64,000 nucleotides of DNA from Caldalkalibacillus mannanilyticus JCM 10596 (GCF_000615945.1 NZ_BAMO01000002.1:62001-126000), one strand, 5' to 3'. Shown: positions 9,787-20,058, counted from the first letter of the stretch. Numbers and translations: made by a program. Notes: generated by a model not told the origin, from the sequence alone.

Positions 9787-10560
9787 ATGACGTATAAGAT
9801 TGTTTTCTTTGACATTGATGGAACGTTGGTTGATGAAGAAAAGAGAATTCCAGAGGATACAAAAGAAGCGATTAGACGCTTACAGCAAACAGATACCATT
9901 GTAGCAATTGCAACAGGAAGAGCGACTTGGCAGTTAAAGGAGATCGTACAGCAGCTAGAAATTGACTCCTTTGTCTGCTTTAATGGCGCGTGTGCCATCT
10001 ATCAAGGAGAAACCATATTTGAAAAATATATTGATGCCCCCCTCCTTACCCTACTAGAAAAGCGTGCTCAGGAGAAAAAGCATCCCTTAGTCTATATGAA
10101 TCATGATGAATATTGGACTAATATGGACAGACATCCCTATGTAGAAGAGGCATTTGCCAATTTACGAACCGGGTCCCCTGCTTTTCTCCCCGAATACAGT
10201 AAAGAGGCGTTGGTCCATCAAGTGATGCTTCATTGCCCTGTGGAGGAGGAAGAAGAGTATCATCAATTACATGAAGAGTTATGCTTTGTACGTTGGCATC
10301 CCTATTCCATGGATATCCTGCTGCGAGGAGTCACCAAAGCAAAAGGAATTGAGATGATGCTACAGCATCTAGGCATTTCTCCTGAAGAGGCGATTGCCTT
10401 TGGTGATGCTCTTAATGACCGTGAAATGCTAACGTATGTGGGCATGGGGATTGCCATGGGAAATGCCTTGGACGAAGTGAAAAGCATGGCCAATATGGTC
10501 ACTCGTCCCGTTGATGCTGGAGGAATAAAATACGCTTTAGAACAACTGCACTTGATATAA
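9787..10560 (+). CDS. Cof-type HAD-IIB family hydrolase (sugar phosphatase-like)
   Basis: A 257-residue haloacid dehalogenase-superfamily phosphatase. Motif I FFDIDGTLVDEE (catalytic aspartates near residues 8 and 10), motif II ATGR, motif III Lys in GVTKAKGIEMM and motif IV AFGDALNDREML are all present. These enzymes dephosphorylate sugar phosphates or pyridoxal phosphate. Placement as last gene of the mannose cluster suggests a role in relieving sugar-phosphate stress, but the substrate cannot be read from sequence. Confidence 0.88.
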   Translation: MTYKIVFFDIDGTLVDEEKRIPEDTKEAIRRLQQTDTIVAIATGRATWQLKEIVQQLEIDSFVCFNGACAIYQGETIFEKYIDAPLLTLLEKRAQEKKHPLVYMNHDEYWTNMDRHPYVEEAFANLRTGSPAFLPEYSKEALVHQVMLHCPVEEEEEYHQLHEELCFVRWHPYSMDILLRGVTKAKGIEMMLQHLGISPEEAIAFGDALNDREMLTYVGMGIAMGNALDEVKSMANMVTRPVDAGGIKYALEQLHLI

Positions 10561-10588
10561 CGGTAGGCAAAAGGAGTTGAGAGAGCAG

Positions 10589-11008
10589 GTGTTGATTAAG
10601 AAGATTCATCATGTCGCCATTATTTGCTCCAATTATGAGATTTCTAAGTCTTTCTACGTGGATCTTCTAGGAGGTTCGATCATTCAGGAAACCTATCGAG
10701 AGGATAGAGAATCCTATAAATTAGATATACGGCTTGGAGATAGTCAAATCGAACTATTCTCCTTTCCCAATCCTCCAGAACGAGCCAGTTACCCAGAAGC
10801 CAGAGGCTTACGGCATCTAGCCTTTGAAGTGGATAATGTAGAAGAAGGGGTTGACTATCTAAAGAGCAGAGGGATCGATGTCGAACCGATTCGTGTAGAT
10901 GCCCTAACAGGAAAAAAGTTCACTTTTTTCTTCGATCCAGATCGCTTGCCGTTGGAATTATATGAAACAAAAGGTTCAGCTCTTTCGTTAGAGGTTATAA
11001 GGAAATAG
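10589..11008 (+). CDS. VOC family protein (glyoxalase I-like)
   Basis: About 139 residues with the vicinal-oxygen-chelate fold: IHHVAIICSNYEISKSFY at the N-terminus, RHLAFEVDNVEEGVDYL in the middle and FFFDPDRLPLELYE at the C-terminus. Metal-ligand candidates are His in IHHVAI, Glu in QIELFSF, His in RHLAFEV and Glu in LELYE. It resembles the YaeR/GloA2-like group, whose substrate is uncertain. A TTG at 10577 abuts the AAGGAG site, so I prefer the GTG at 10589. Confidence 0.8.
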   Translation: MLIKKIHHVAIICSNYEISKSFYVDLLGGSIIQETYREDRESYKLDIRLGDSQIELFSFPNPPERASYPEARGLRHLAFEVDNVEEGVDYLKSRGIDVEPIRVDALTGKKFTFFFDPDRLPLELYETKGSALSLEVIRK

Positions 11009-11022
11009 AAGGAGTTGAAAGG

Positions 11023-11508
11023 ATGAGCTTTCGAAAATATTTTTATGTAATGGTCATATGTCTTCTGATATTTTGTGTAGGATGTACGAACCAAATTCTT
11101 CTTCACGAGGCGCTGCCAGAAGAGGAGTTTCCACCTGATATCTCAGGCTTTGTTGAAGTAAATGGAGAGCAAACGGAAATGAGGCAAGGAGGATTTAAAT
11201 GGGAGAGAGGCGATCAAGTGGTGATGACAGATGCCGCTTCTCCTCTCCAAATTGCTAAAACATTTGAAGCTATTGTACTGCCCCCGCAAAGTGAACTAAC
11301 CATTCATTTAGAAGGAAATTCAGGCATAGAACTTTATGTATGGGAAGATGAGCATAGAGGGAATAAAATACCTGTACGAGAGGGAAAATTTACTGCTCCT
11401 GAAGCCCCAGGACATTATGTATTTGAAGCAGTTGCTACATGGTCAAAATGGGGGAAGGCGAATGCTCGTGGTGAGGTTTCTTATACTTTTGTGGTGGAAG
11501 TAGAGTAA
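11023..11508 (+). CDS. Hypothetical lipoprotein
   Basis: A 161-residue protein with a short basic N-terminus, a hydrophobic stretch and a lipobox-like CVGC near residue 21, then an acidic beta-rich domain ending GEVSYTFVVEVE. The remainder suggests a small immunoglobulin-like or sensor beta sandwich on the outer face of the membrane. I do not recognise the family. It has a GGAG site and follows the VOC gene by 14 bp, so they are probably co-transcribed. Confidence 0.6.
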   Translation: MSFRKYFYVMVICLLIFCVGCTNQILLHEALPEEEFPPDISGFVEVNGEQTEMRQGGFKWERGDQVVMTDAASPLQIAKTFEAIVLPPQSELTIHLEGNSGIELYVWEDEHRGNKIPVREGKFTAPEAPGHYVFEAVATWSKWGKANARGEVSYTFVVEVE

Positions 11509-11697
11509 GGGTGAATAAAAGTTAAAATAAGAAGAGAGTACAAAGTTCACTATTCATAATCTATGCGGTACTTAAAGTGCTCGTCGACTCTAAGTTGCTG
11601 TCTATTATAAAAAAATCCACACTCCCTGCAACAAAATAAGAAAAGCCACCGTTTAATAAAGTAGACTTCCATTAGAGAAAAAAGGAGTGTACAAGAA

Positions 11698-12807
11698 ATG
11701 AAAACAAACAAAAAAACCATGATAGCCACTGCCATTCTAAGCGTGTCTATCTTATCCTCATCCATTTATGCGGTGGCTGCTGAGAGTAGAGGAGAGAGTG
11801 CAGAGCCTGTTACGAAAAAAGAAATCAGTGTCGAAAGCCTATACAACTATATTAAAGTTGAAGGTGTTGTCAAAGAGATTAGAGATCAAGAGGGAACGAA
11901 ATCATTGGTTGTGGCACAAAAAAATTCAAACCTTGAAACGATTTTTACTCTGAACAAGGATGCAATCATTTTAGATCAGGGGACAGCGGAATTTATCACT
12001 AAGCCCCAATGGGTAGAAGGGATGACCATTGAGGCATTCTACAAGGATAATTTACCATTACTAACGATTTACCCAGCGATTATTCCTCCAGATTTAATTC
12101 TAGTGAAAAATGATAGTACGAACAGCTCCGCATTAGTATCTAGATTCGATAAAGAGTTGGTTAGTGCAGACAAAAGCCTAAAATTAAATATTAACGAAGA
12201 TACTCAAATTATTGACCAATTTGGGAATAAAGTAGAGCAAAAGAAAGTAAGTGAGCATCCGGTCGTTGTTTTTTACACCATAGCGACCAAAAGTCTCCCT
12301 GCTCAAACAAGTCCAGAGAAAATCATTGTTCTAGTTAGTGAGGAAGAGAAAGAGAAAGAAGTAGATGTGGATGCAGGTGTAGAAATAGATGTAGAAGTAG
12401 ATACAGATACCGTAGTAAAACAGCCTAATGATCATGTGATCAAGGATGCATCTAAATTGGAATACATCGTCAATAATGAGAAAATCGTAGCTCCTTCTGC
12501 TTATATAAATGAGCAAAATGTAGTCATGGTTCCTCTTCGTCCGATTGCGGAGGCGTTAGGGCTTAGAGTAACGTGGGACGGTAAACAAGGAAGTGTTATG
12601 ATCGGTAAGGGGACGGCATCACTACAAATAGGCAAAGATAACTATACGTATATGAAAACAGCTCCTATCCAATTAGGGACAGCACCAACGATCAAAGAGG
12701 GAACAACCTACGTGCCTTTACCATTTTTTAGAGAAGTGCTAAAGATGAATAATGCCTATGTATTTGAAGGACAGATTGTGGTCAATAACGAAGAAAAAAT
12801 GCAGTAA
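11698..12807 (+). CDS. Secreted protein with copper amine oxidase N-terminal-like (stalk) domain
   Basis: A 369-residue secreted protein. The signal peptide (about 1-28) is followed by an OB-like region (about 45-215), an acidic low-complexity segment of alternating Val, Asp and Glu (about 222-240) and a C-terminal PF07833-type domain (about 250-365) with MVPLRPIAEALGLRVTWDG and GTTYVPLPFFREVLKM. Such domains are common in Bacillales cell-surface proteins and bear no oxidase activity. The function is unknown. It has a GGAG site; 190 bp of noncoding, probably promoter-bearing DNA lies before it. Confidence 0.75.
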   Translation: MKTNKKTMIATAILSVSILSSSIYAVAAESRGESAEPVTKKEISVESLYNYIKVEGVVKEIRDQEGTKSLVVAQKNSNLETIFTLNKDAIILDQGTAEFITKPQWVEGMTIEAFYKDNLPLLTIYPAIIPPDLILVKNDSTNSSALVSRFDKELVSADKSLKLNINEDTQIIDQFGNKVEQKKVSEHPVVVFYTIATKSLPAQTSPEKIIVLVSEEEKEKEVDVDAGVEIDVEVDTDTVVKQPNDHVIKDASKLEYIVNNEKIVAPSAYINEQNVVMVPLRPIAEALGLRVTWDGKQGSVMIGKGTASLQIGKDNYTYMKTAPIQLGTAPTIKEGTTYVPLPFFREVLKMNNAYVFEGQIVVNNEEKMQ

Positions 12808-12817
12808 TAAATAGCTA

Positions 12818-12866
12818 AGCAAGAAACTAGATCCCTTGTCAGGGTTGTCTAGTTTCTTGCTTTTTT
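12818..12866. terminator. Bidirectional terminator between convergent genes
   Basis: Perfect 14-bp stem AGCAAGAAACTAGA / TCTAGTTTCTTGCT, 16-base loop, T run on the plus side and A-rich bases on the left, between the stalk-domain gene (plus) and the MocR gene (minus). Confidence 0.85.
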
Positions 12867-14323
12867 CACTGTTTCCCCATCATCTGGCGAATCAATTCAG
12901 CCACTCGTACAAGACCCGCTTCTATTTCTGCCAAAGAGGCATAGGAGTAAGAAATACGTAAATATTGAGTAGAGTGCCGATCATATAAATGCCCAGGGTT
13001 TAAAAGAATTCCTTCGCTTAAAGCTTTTTCAAATAATGCTTGGCTAGAGATAGCAGGAAGAATACGCACCCACAGGTAAAATCCGCCCCTTGGTACGCTC
13101 CATGTCGCTATTCCTTTAAAGTGCTTTTCAAGCAGGGCAAGTGTGATCGCTCTGCGATGCTTGAGCTGAGTTCTAATATTCTCCATGTGTTTTTCATATA
13201 GTCCACTGGCAAGCCATTCAGCCACTGCCCACTGCGAAAGAGAGCTGGAGCCGTAATCTGTCTGCATTTTGATATCGGCTAGGCGATCGATAACAGGTCG
13301 AGGTCCAACAATCCAGCCAATCCGCAGTCCAGGGCTTAAGGTTTTGGACATGCTTCCCAGATACAAGACGAGCCCATTCTGATCATCTGCTTTTAGCGGC
13401 TTTGGTGGTGGTGAATCTAACCATAAATCCCGATAGACATCATCTTCTAGAATAGGGAGTCCCTCCTGCTTACAGATTTCTAACAATTGCTTGCGTCTGT
13501 CCCCTGACATTAAGATTCCTGTAGGATTATGAAAGCTAGGAATGGTATAAAGGAGGGCTCCGTTGTATTGCTTTTTATATTTGGAGATCAGTGAGGTTTG
13601 CACACCCTGCTGATCTAGTGGAAGTCCGAATAATCTCATCCCTGCCGATTGAAAGACATGGACAGAATACAAATAGGACGGCTTCTCTAGAAGAATGGAT
13701 GAGCCCTTCTGTAATAAGCCGATGGAAATAAGCTGAAGAGCCTGAAGCGCACCTGACACCACTAAAATAGAAGAGGGAGAAGCTTTGATCCCTATTTTTT
13801 GCAGGTGTTCAGAGATTTGCTGGCGCAGAAAGAGATTTCCCTTGGATTCTTCGTAGCCAAGAGAGATCATCCGCTCAGGAAGGCGTTGAAAGATCGCCTG
13901 TAATTGTGTAGTGGGCAGCAATTCTGGGGCTAGCTCTCCTGTTCCCAGTCGTATCATATGGGGGGTGAATTCGGCTTCATTAATCTCTTGAATGGCGGGA
14001 AGATTGGGCCGATACATGCCAGCTTCAACATAGGAGCTCCAATCGGGAGGGGGAGGTGTGGCTAAGAGATTCCAAGTATGGTTGATGACCTTGGTTCCTG
14101 CCCCGCTTTTTCCTTCTAACAGCCCTTGAGCGGTTAACTCTTCAATCGCAGTGACAATGGTACTGCGATTCACTCCAAAAGCTTGTGCCAGTGTTCTTTG
14201 AGAGGGGATTTTCGTACCGACTGCCCATTCTCCGCTGCTGATTTTTTCTTTAATAGATTCTTCTATTTGCTTGTGTAAGGGTACCGATGAATGCAGGGTG
14301 AGCTGCCATTCGTTTTTTTGCAT
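12866..14323 (-). CDS. MocR/PdxR-family GntR regulator with aminotransferase domain
   Basis: A 485-residue fusion of an N-terminal GntR winged helix (VGTKIPSQRTLAQAFGVNRSTIVTAIEEL, shown here only as a landmark near residues 36-64) to a fold-type I aminotransferase domain. The PLP-binding Lys is in LGSMSKTLSPGLRIGW, with Asp in ILEDDVYRDLW and Arg in YLRISYSYA. Such proteins sense PLP or amino acids. It is divergent from the LysE exporter at 14459 with about 135 bp between, so control of that exporter is likely. Confidence 0.85.
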   Translation of the reverse strand: MQKNEWQLTLHSSVPLHKQIEESIKEKISSGEWAVGTKIPSQRTLAQAFGVNRSTIVTAIEELTAQGLLEGKSGAGTKVINHTWNLLATPPPPDWSSYVEAGMYRPNLPAIQEINEAEFTPHMIRLGTGELAPELLPTTQLQAIFQRLPERMISLGYEESKGNLFLRQQISEHLQKIGIKASPSSILVVSGALQALQLISIGLLQKGSSILLEKPSYLYSVHVFQSAGMRLFGLPLDQQGVQTSLISKYKKQYNGALLYTIPSFHNPTGILMSGDRRKQLLEICKQEGLPILEDDVYRDLWLDSPPPKPLKADDQNGLVLYLGSMSKTLSPGLRIGWIVGPRPVIDRLADIKMQTDYGSSSLSQWAVAEWLASGLYEKHMENIRTQLKHRRAITLALLEKHFKGIATWSVPRGGFYLWVRILPAISSQALFEKALSEGILLNPGHLYDRHSTQYLRISYSYASLAEIEAGLVRVAELIRQMMGKQ

Positions 14324-14458
14324 GAAGCACCTCCGTTCGGATGATCGTTATCTTCATTCTAGCAAATGGTTGGGTTAATAACCATCCATTTGGTTGGCGA
14401 CAAGGACCTGATTCCTTTCTACAATAGGGTCATAGATTTAGAAAGGGGAGAAACCAAC

Positions 14459-15065
14459 TTGATCGAAGCGATAATTCATGGAGTGATTCTTGCTTTTGGC
14501 TTAATTTTGCCATTAGGGGTGCAGAATGTATTTGTATTTAATCAAGGGGCGATTCAGCTACTTTTCTTAGAGCAGTCCCTGTCGTGATCACGGCGGCTGT
14601 CTGTGATACGCTCTTAATTCTGTTGGCAGTACTAGGAGTGTCTCTGTTCATCCTGACCTTTGCTTGGTTGAAAACCGTTTTATTTGGCATCGGCTTTTTC
14701 TTTCTTGTGTATATGGGCTGGGTTATTTGGCGCAGCGAACCGCTGAAGGTGAATGAAGCAGAGGCGACGAGTTTTTCACCGAAAAAACAGATTCTTTTTG
14801 CTGCCTCTGTTTCTTTATTTAATCCCCATGCTATTTTAGATACGATTGGGGTGATTGGAACCAATTCATTAGGCTATAGCGGGGAAGAAAAGTGGGTCTT
14901 TACCCTAGCGACCATTATCGTGTCATGGATATGGTTTATGGGCTTAGCTCTAGCAGGAAGATCCCTAGGGAAGCTGGATAGCGGAGGAGGTTGATGAAAA
15001 GAATCAATCGCTTTTCTGCCTTGGTGATCTGGGGAGTGGCTGTCTATATGCTGACGAAGATATAG
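14459..15065 (+). CDS. LysE/ArgO-family amino acid exporter, frame broken twice
   Basis: About 202 residues after repair. The start is TTG at 14459 (AAGGGGAG site), giving LIEAIIHGVILAFGLILPLGVQNVFV, the LysE-family N-terminus with the substrate-gating region. Break one: at 14558 a missing C (AGCTACT for AGCCTACT) rejoins FNQGAIQPTFLRAV to PVVITAAVCDTL. Break two: near 14990, one missing base lets LDSGGG continue into LMKRINRFSALVIWGVAVYMLTKI. Six hydrophobic segments are seen in total. It is divergent from a MocR regulator. The breaks look like sequence errors, but a real pseudogene remains possible. Confidence 0.75.
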
Positions 15066-15157
15066 AGAAGCTTATGAGAAGATATGAAAATGATAAGGAA
15101 ATAAGAGGAAAAGGGGAGGTGGAATCGAAATAAAGGGGAGAAGGAGAGTGTTTCTAG

Positions 15158-16140
15158 ATGAGTAAAATACAGGAGTTAAATCAGAGTATGAAGGAGTTTA
15201 TTGTAGAAGAGTGATTCAGCAGGTACGAGAGCAATATGTTTTTCCAGAGGTAGCTGAAAAAATCGTAGCAAGCTTGGAGAAATCCCTTCATGAAGGAGCC
15301 TATCACTCTATTACTAACATAGAGGAGTTCTGTGAAGAGGTTTCTAATGAACTGCTTAGCATCAGTCAGGATAAGCATCTGAGGGTGATCTATCGACCTG
15401 AAATCCCTTCCGAGGAAACAACGTCTATTCAAGAAAGAATGGTAGAAGAGGAACGGCGGAGAGGGCAGGTTCAAAATTACGGAATCCATAAGGTGGAGCG
15501 GTTGCCAGGGAATATAGGTATATGGACATTCGCCAATTTTATAGTGTGGATATCGGTGCAGAAACGGTTATTGCTGCCATGAATATGATAGCCAATACGG
15601 ATGTGCTTCTCATTGACTTACGCAAAAACGGTGGGGGAAGAGTGGAGATGGTCACATTTCTGAGCTCGTATTTATTTGAGGAGTCAACACACATTAATAG
15701 TGTCTATTCGCGTTCGGATAATTCCTTGATTCAGGCATGGACAGCGCGATGTGCCTGGGAAAAAATATATAGATAAGCCTCTCTATATTCTAACCAGCGG
15801 TTTTACTTTTTCAGGAGGAGAGGCATTCGCCTATAGCCTACAGCAGGCACAGAAGGCAAAGGTGATTGGTGAGATAACAGGAGGTGGAGCTCATCCTGTT
15901 ACCTTCCAACAAATCTCGGAAAACATTCGCTTTCGAATCCCTAATCGAAGGTCAATAAACCCTATCACTCTGTCCAATTGGGAAGGAACAGGGGTTATCC
16001 CTGATGTTCAGTTAGAGCAGGAAAAAGCCTTCGATTACGCTTATACAGAGGCTCTTCACATTGTCAGGGAGAAGTACAAAGACAAGCCGCATTATGCATT
16101 TTTGGTGACGGAAATTGATTCTGTCTTAGAAACCAGATAA
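15158..16140 (+). CDS. S41-family peptidase (tail-specific/IRBP-like), frame broken three times
   Basis: About 327 residues after repair. An N-terminal helical region (FPEVAEKIVASLEKSL) precedes the S41 core: GNIGYMDIRQF, VLLIDLRKNGGGRVEMVTFLSSYL and TSGFTFSGGEAFAYSLQ, where the Ser before GGE is the expected nucleophile. Frame breaks lie near 15210, 15520 (missing T before ATATGG) and 15735-15750. No signal peptide or PDZ domain is seen, so it resembles the cytoplasmic N-acyl/retinol-binding-like S41 group. Its 3' end overlaps the convergent EamA gene by 49 bp. With three breaks, this is the best candidate for a true pseudogene. Confidence 0.7.
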
Positions 16141-17000
16141 ATCGCTAAGAGTACGAATGCCATGCCTACGAGGTGAGTCCATAAGATTTGCTCCTTCAAG
16201 AAGAGGCTAGAGAGTACGACCGAGCTAATAGGCAAGAAGCCTGTTAAGACACCAGCAGTACTTGCTGGAACCTGTTCTAAGCCTTGATACATCAGGACAA
16301 AGGCAACTACCGTCACGACAATACCAAAATATAGTATTAGTCCCCAGTCTAGGAAAGTCATCTGGTCAAAGTCAAAGCTTATCGCTTCATAAAGGGCTAG
16401 GGGGAGAAAGAGAATCACCCCGAAGAGGCTAACCAGAGTAGAGATAGCAAGAGGTGTGATTTTTTTGGAGATGGACTTGCCTAAGATAATAAATAGAGCT
16501 TCACTAATCACTGCTCCGAGAATCAGCATATTTCCAAGTAAGGGAGCTGCTCCACGCTGATCAATAGCAAAGATGCCAGATATATTCACGGCTGTGGTTC
16601 CTAAAACCGCTAGTAAAATTCCTATCATGGCGTATTTGCTTACTCTTTCTTTTAAGATGAAAAAAGCAATAACAGCAACCACAGCCGGTAGTGTACTCGT
16701 TAGAATTCCGCCTTCTGTTGCGGTCGTATATTTCAAGCCGTACAGCATACATAAGCTAAATAAAAATACACCTGTTGCTGATTGGAGAAAGAGAATGACA
16801 ACCTCTTTTTTCGTTAAGGTTGGGAATCCTTCCCGATAGAGTAATAAAGGGAGAAGGATAAGGACAGCGAGCAAAAAACGCAATTCTGATGCTAAGAAGA
16901 CAGGGAAGCTTTGTACAAGTAGCTTCCCCGCGACAACAGAACTGCCCACAATGGTCATTGCCAGTATGATTTTAAATGATGCCAGTATATTTTGATTCAT
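16092..17000 (-). CDS. EamA/DMT-family transporter
   Basis: A 302-residue membrane protein with ten hydrophobic segments in two EamA repeats. Landmarks include ELRFLLAVLILLPLLLYREG and TEGGILTSTLPAVVAVIAFF in the first half, and QVPASTAGVLTGFLPISSV in the second. It is probably a metabolite or amino acid exporter. The start is ATG at 17000, after GGAGGG on the minus strand; an upstream in-frame extension has no ribosome site and overlaps the proline dehydrogenase gene. It is 37 bp downstream of that gene in the same orientation. Confidence 0.82.
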   Translation of the reverse strand: MNQNILASFKIILAMTIVGSSVVAGKLLVQSFPVFLASELRFLLAVLILLPLLLYREGFPTLTKKEVVILFLQSATGVFLFSLCMLYGLKYTTATEGGILTSTLPAVVAVIAFFILKERVSKYAMIGILLAVLGTTAVNISGIFAIDQRGAAPLLGNMLILGAVISEALFIILGKSISKKITPLAISTLVSLFGVILFLPLALYEAISFDFDQMTFLDWGLILYFGIVVTVVAFVLMYQGLEQVPASTAGVLTGFLPISSVVLSSLFLKEQILWTHLVGMAFVLLAIYLVSKTESISVTKNA

Positions 17001-17037
17001 AGGGATCCCTCCTAGAGTCTTTACCACGAAGGGTGGT

Positions 17038-18000
17038 TTAGTAGAGTGCACTTTCTGCTTCTGGTGGATTGATGATATCTGAAAGGAGTCTGTACAGATT
17101 GGGAGGGAATTCGGCGATACGATGACAGAGGTATAGGTACCATTCAGAGCCATAGGTCACATAGACTTGTGCTTGGGCTCCTTGCTCCTTTAATGAACGA
17201 ATAAGGTCAGGACGAATTCCATAAAGCATCTCACATTCCACGTGCGGGAGGTGGATATAGCCACTTTCAACGATTTTTTGAATCAATTCCTCATCGTGAG
17301 TAGCAATGGACACAGGATGATTGGCTTCAATGAGTGTCGTGACAAGTTCAAAATATCGTTTGTTTAACTCTTTTGAGCGTGGAATGGCAACCTCTGCGGA
17401 TTCCTGATAGGCTCCTTTGACTAAACGTATTTTTCCCGGGTAGTTTAGTAGATCAGCAAGATCCTCTGGTGTGCGATGCAGGTGTGCTTGCACGGTGATG
17501 CCCACATGAGGGGATTGAGCAGTGACTGTTTTATAGACCTCTAGAATCTCCTCTGTTTTCTGGGATTCCTCCATACTAACCATAACGGTATGACCGTATA
17601 TCTGCGCTACTTTAGCGATTTCTTGTAGATGCTCTACAGCAAGGGCGGGATCAAGAGTCAAACCAATATGCGATAGATCCAAGGAGATCGTGACGTTTTT
17701 CTGCTGCTGACGAAGCTCATTGGTTAAGGCTATACATTCGTTTTTGGCTTCGATGCATTCCTCTAATGTTTTCGTGTTTTCCCCTATGTACTCCACGGAG
17801 ATTTGGTAGCCCTTCTGTATCAATTCTTCTGCTTTCTGTATTCCTTCCTTTCTCGTTTCACCTGCTACAAAACGCTTGGCGCCCTTTAATAAGAGTGGAT
17901 ATAAATCCTCTGAGTGTTGGATGTATTCTTTGATTTGTTCGTTTCGAGCGATTACCTTTAGCGCATGGGCAGCCCTTCTTGCTTCATTTGAAATATTCAT
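17038..18000 (-). CDS. Proline dehydrogenase family protein
   Basis: A 320-residue single-domain FAD-linked proline dehydrogenase of the PutB/FadM type. Landmarks are AKRFVAGET (about 41-49), KIRLVKGAYQES, SIATHDEELIQ, EMLYGIRPDL and VYVTYGSEWYLYLCHRIAE. It would oxidise proline to pyrroline-5-carboxylate at the membrane. A second, more typical copy with a sigma-54 promoter is at 41177. No P5C dehydrogenase is in the window. The LY/YL residues replace the usual PYG of the substrate loop, so the substrate could differ. A MocR regulator lies divergently upstream. Confidence 0.82.
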   Translation of the reverse strand: MNISNEARRAAHALKVIARNEQIKEYIQHSEDLYPLLLKGAKRFVAGETRKEGIQKAEELIQKGYQISVEYIGENTKTLEECIEAKNECIALTNELRQQQKNVTISLDLSHIGLTLDPALAVEHLQEIAKVAQIYGHTVMVSMEESQKTEEILEVYKTVTAQSPHVGITVQAHLHRTPEDLADLLNYPGKIRLVKGAYQESAEVAIPRSKELNKRYFELVTTLIEANHPVSIATHDEELIQKIVESGYIHLPHVECEMLYGIRPDLIRSLKEQGAQAQVYVTYGSEWYLYLCHRIAEFPPNLYRLLSDIINPPEAESALY

Positions 18001-18189
18001 GTTTTTTCCTCTCCTTCACTATGTCATGGTAAGAATGTCTTCCTAGACTAAAGCTATCATGCTAAACTGGTTGCTAGTAGCACCACTTTACTTGAAGTTT
18101 CATAGAACCAATTTTGATCATGTTGCCATCATCAGGTGGAGTACCAATTCATCTGGTCGAAGTCTATTTTAAAAGAAGGAGGAGAAGGG

Positions 18190-19591
18190 ATGCTCTGGAT
18201 ACCCATTGATCGAACAAAAGATGCGCCTTTGATACGCCAAGTATATAGGCAAATTCGTACGGCCATTTTGCAGGGAGAGCTTTTAGCGGGCGAGAAGCTT
18301 CCTTCTACGAGAGAGCTAGCTAACGAATTACATGTTTCTAGAAATGTCGTTATTGAAGCCTATGACCAGCTATTGGCAGAGGGGTACTTGGTTACTCGTC
18401 AAGGAGCAGGGACGTATGTGGCTGAAGGAACGTATTTAGAGCAAGTACCAAGTGAACAAACAACATCCTCTTTTGAGCAGAAGGTGGAACTGACTCCAAA
18501 AAAGGACATGATTGATTTTCGATCTGGGATTCCAGACCTGACTTTCTTTCCACGAAGGATATGGGCTAAGCTTTCCTATGAGGTCTGCCATGATATTTCT
18601 CATTCTCTATTAAGCTATGGCAATCCAGAAGGGGTTCCAGAATTTCGAGCGATATTAGCCAGGTATTTGGTCAAAACACGTGGCGTTCACTGCCAGCCTG
18701 AACAATTGGTTATTACCTCGGGAGCGACCCAAGCATTGACACTTGTCGCCAAGCTCCTCCTCTCTGAAGGGGAACAGGTCGTGATAGAGGACCCGATCAC
18801 TCATGATATTCAGAGCATTTTCAAGTCAGCAGGGGCAAGTCTTTATCCCGTTCCTGTTGATGAACAGGGGATGAGAACAGAATTGCTGCCTTCTGAGCTT
18901 CACCCTTCCTTTGTTTTTGTGACTCCTTCGCACCAGTTTCCAGTGGGGGGAGCTCTGCCTATTCAACGGCGTATTCAGTTGATTCAGTTTGCTCGTGAGA
19001 AGAGCTGTTATCTTGTAGAGGATGACTATGACAGCGAATTTCGTTATGAGGGTGCTCCAGTCAGCTCATTGCAGGGCTTGGACTGATCGGGTGATTTACA
19101 TTGGCTCATTTAGTAAGATTTTATCTCCTGCTTTACGCCTAGGCTATTTAATTCTGCCTCTGGAGCTGATCGAACGGTGCAGGCAGCTAAAATGGTTTTC
19201 AGATCTCCATACTCCTTCTCTGAACCAGATTATTTTAGGGCGTTTTATAGAAGCTGGACATTTGGAGCGTCATATCTTAAAAATGAAAAAACGATATAAG
19301 AAAAGGAGAGATTCCTTGCTTCGTCTGCTCCAGCATTATTTTACTGATCGGGTTAAAATATATGGCTATTCTACTGGATTACATTTGATCGCAGAGTTTC
19401 AGAATATAGATTTTACTGAGCAAGTCATAGAGCAGATTGAAAAAGCAGGGGTACGTGTTTATCCAGTTGAACAGCATACCATTGTGAAAGGGCTTCACTC
19501 CAATCGGCTGATTATAGGGTATGGGCATTTAAGGGAAGAGGAATTAGAGGAAGGAGTTCGCAGGCTAGGGAATTCAGAGGTGTTTAAGTAA
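18190..19591 (+). CDS. MocR/PdxR-family GntR regulator with aminotransferase domain, frame broken once
   Basis: About 466 residues after repair. The GntR domain has GEKLPSTRELANELHVSRNVV; the aminotransferase domain has ITSGATQALTLVAKLLLSEG, LVEDDYDSEFRYEG and the PLP Lys in IGSFSKILSPALRLGYL. Start ATG 18190 follows GGAGGAG. An extra base in the GGG at 19072-19074 shifts the frame; dropping one G gives SSLQAWTDRVIYIGSFSK. This is the one break in the window best explained by an inserted base. It is divergent from the proline dehydrogenase gene (190 bp apart), a plausible target. Confidence 0.8.
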
Positions 19592-19633
19592 ATAAAATAG
19601 GAAATAATTTCTTGCCAGTGCTATAATCAAGAT

Positions 19634-20008
19634 ATGGAAAAATTGTTAACCATTCAGGATATATCATCACTCACCGGTCTGAGTTCCTACACCCTACGCT
19701 ATTATGAAAGAATTGGTCTATTAAGTGGGATTGAAAGGGATGAAAATGGGTACCGCAAATACTCAAAGACCGATATTTTATGGATTGATTTTCTCATTAG
19801 GTTGCGTAACACAGAGATGCCTATTAGGGGTATGAAAAAATTTGCGGAACTAAGGCGCCAAGGTGATTCTACTGTGACTGCAAGACGGGAATTATTAGAA
19901 ATTCATCAAGAGAAAGTTCTTAATCAAATTAAGCAACTAGAGAACAATTTAACTAAGATTAATGAAAAAATTGACTATTATAAGAAAATGGAGGAAAAAG
20001 CTAAGTAA
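19634..20008 (+). CDS. MerR-family transcriptional regulator
   Basis: A 124-residue protein: winged helix LLTIQDISSLTGLSSYTLRYYERIGLL at residues 4-30 (landmark), wing IERDENGYRKYSKTDI, then a C-terminal coiled-coil dimer helix (about 78-122). The effector region has no cysteine cluster, so it belongs to the AdhR/YraB-like group that reacts to aldehydes or other electrophiles rather than to metals. It precedes an aldo/keto reductase gene whose promoter has the MerR-type 19-bp spacer. Confidence 0.85.
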   Translation: MEKLLTIQDISSLTGLSSYTLRYYERIGLLSGIERDENGYRKYSKTDILWIDFLIRLRNTEMPIRGMKKFAELRRQGDSTVTARRELLEIHQEKVLNQIKQLENNLTKINEKIDYYKKMEEKAK

Positions 20009-20030
20009 TACAACGTAATAAATTTTGTGG

Positions 20031-20058
20031 GACCTTACCTAAAGGTCTTTTTTTTTTA
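20031..20058 (+). terminator. Terminator after the MerR gene
   Basis: Stem GACCTT / AAGGTC, 5-base loop, followed by about ten T residues. Confidence 0.75.

Noticed and set aside
11550-11765. 71-codon minus-strand ORF at the start of the stalk-domain gene
   Set aside because: It crosses the promoter and signal peptide region of the plus-strand gene and has no ribosome site.
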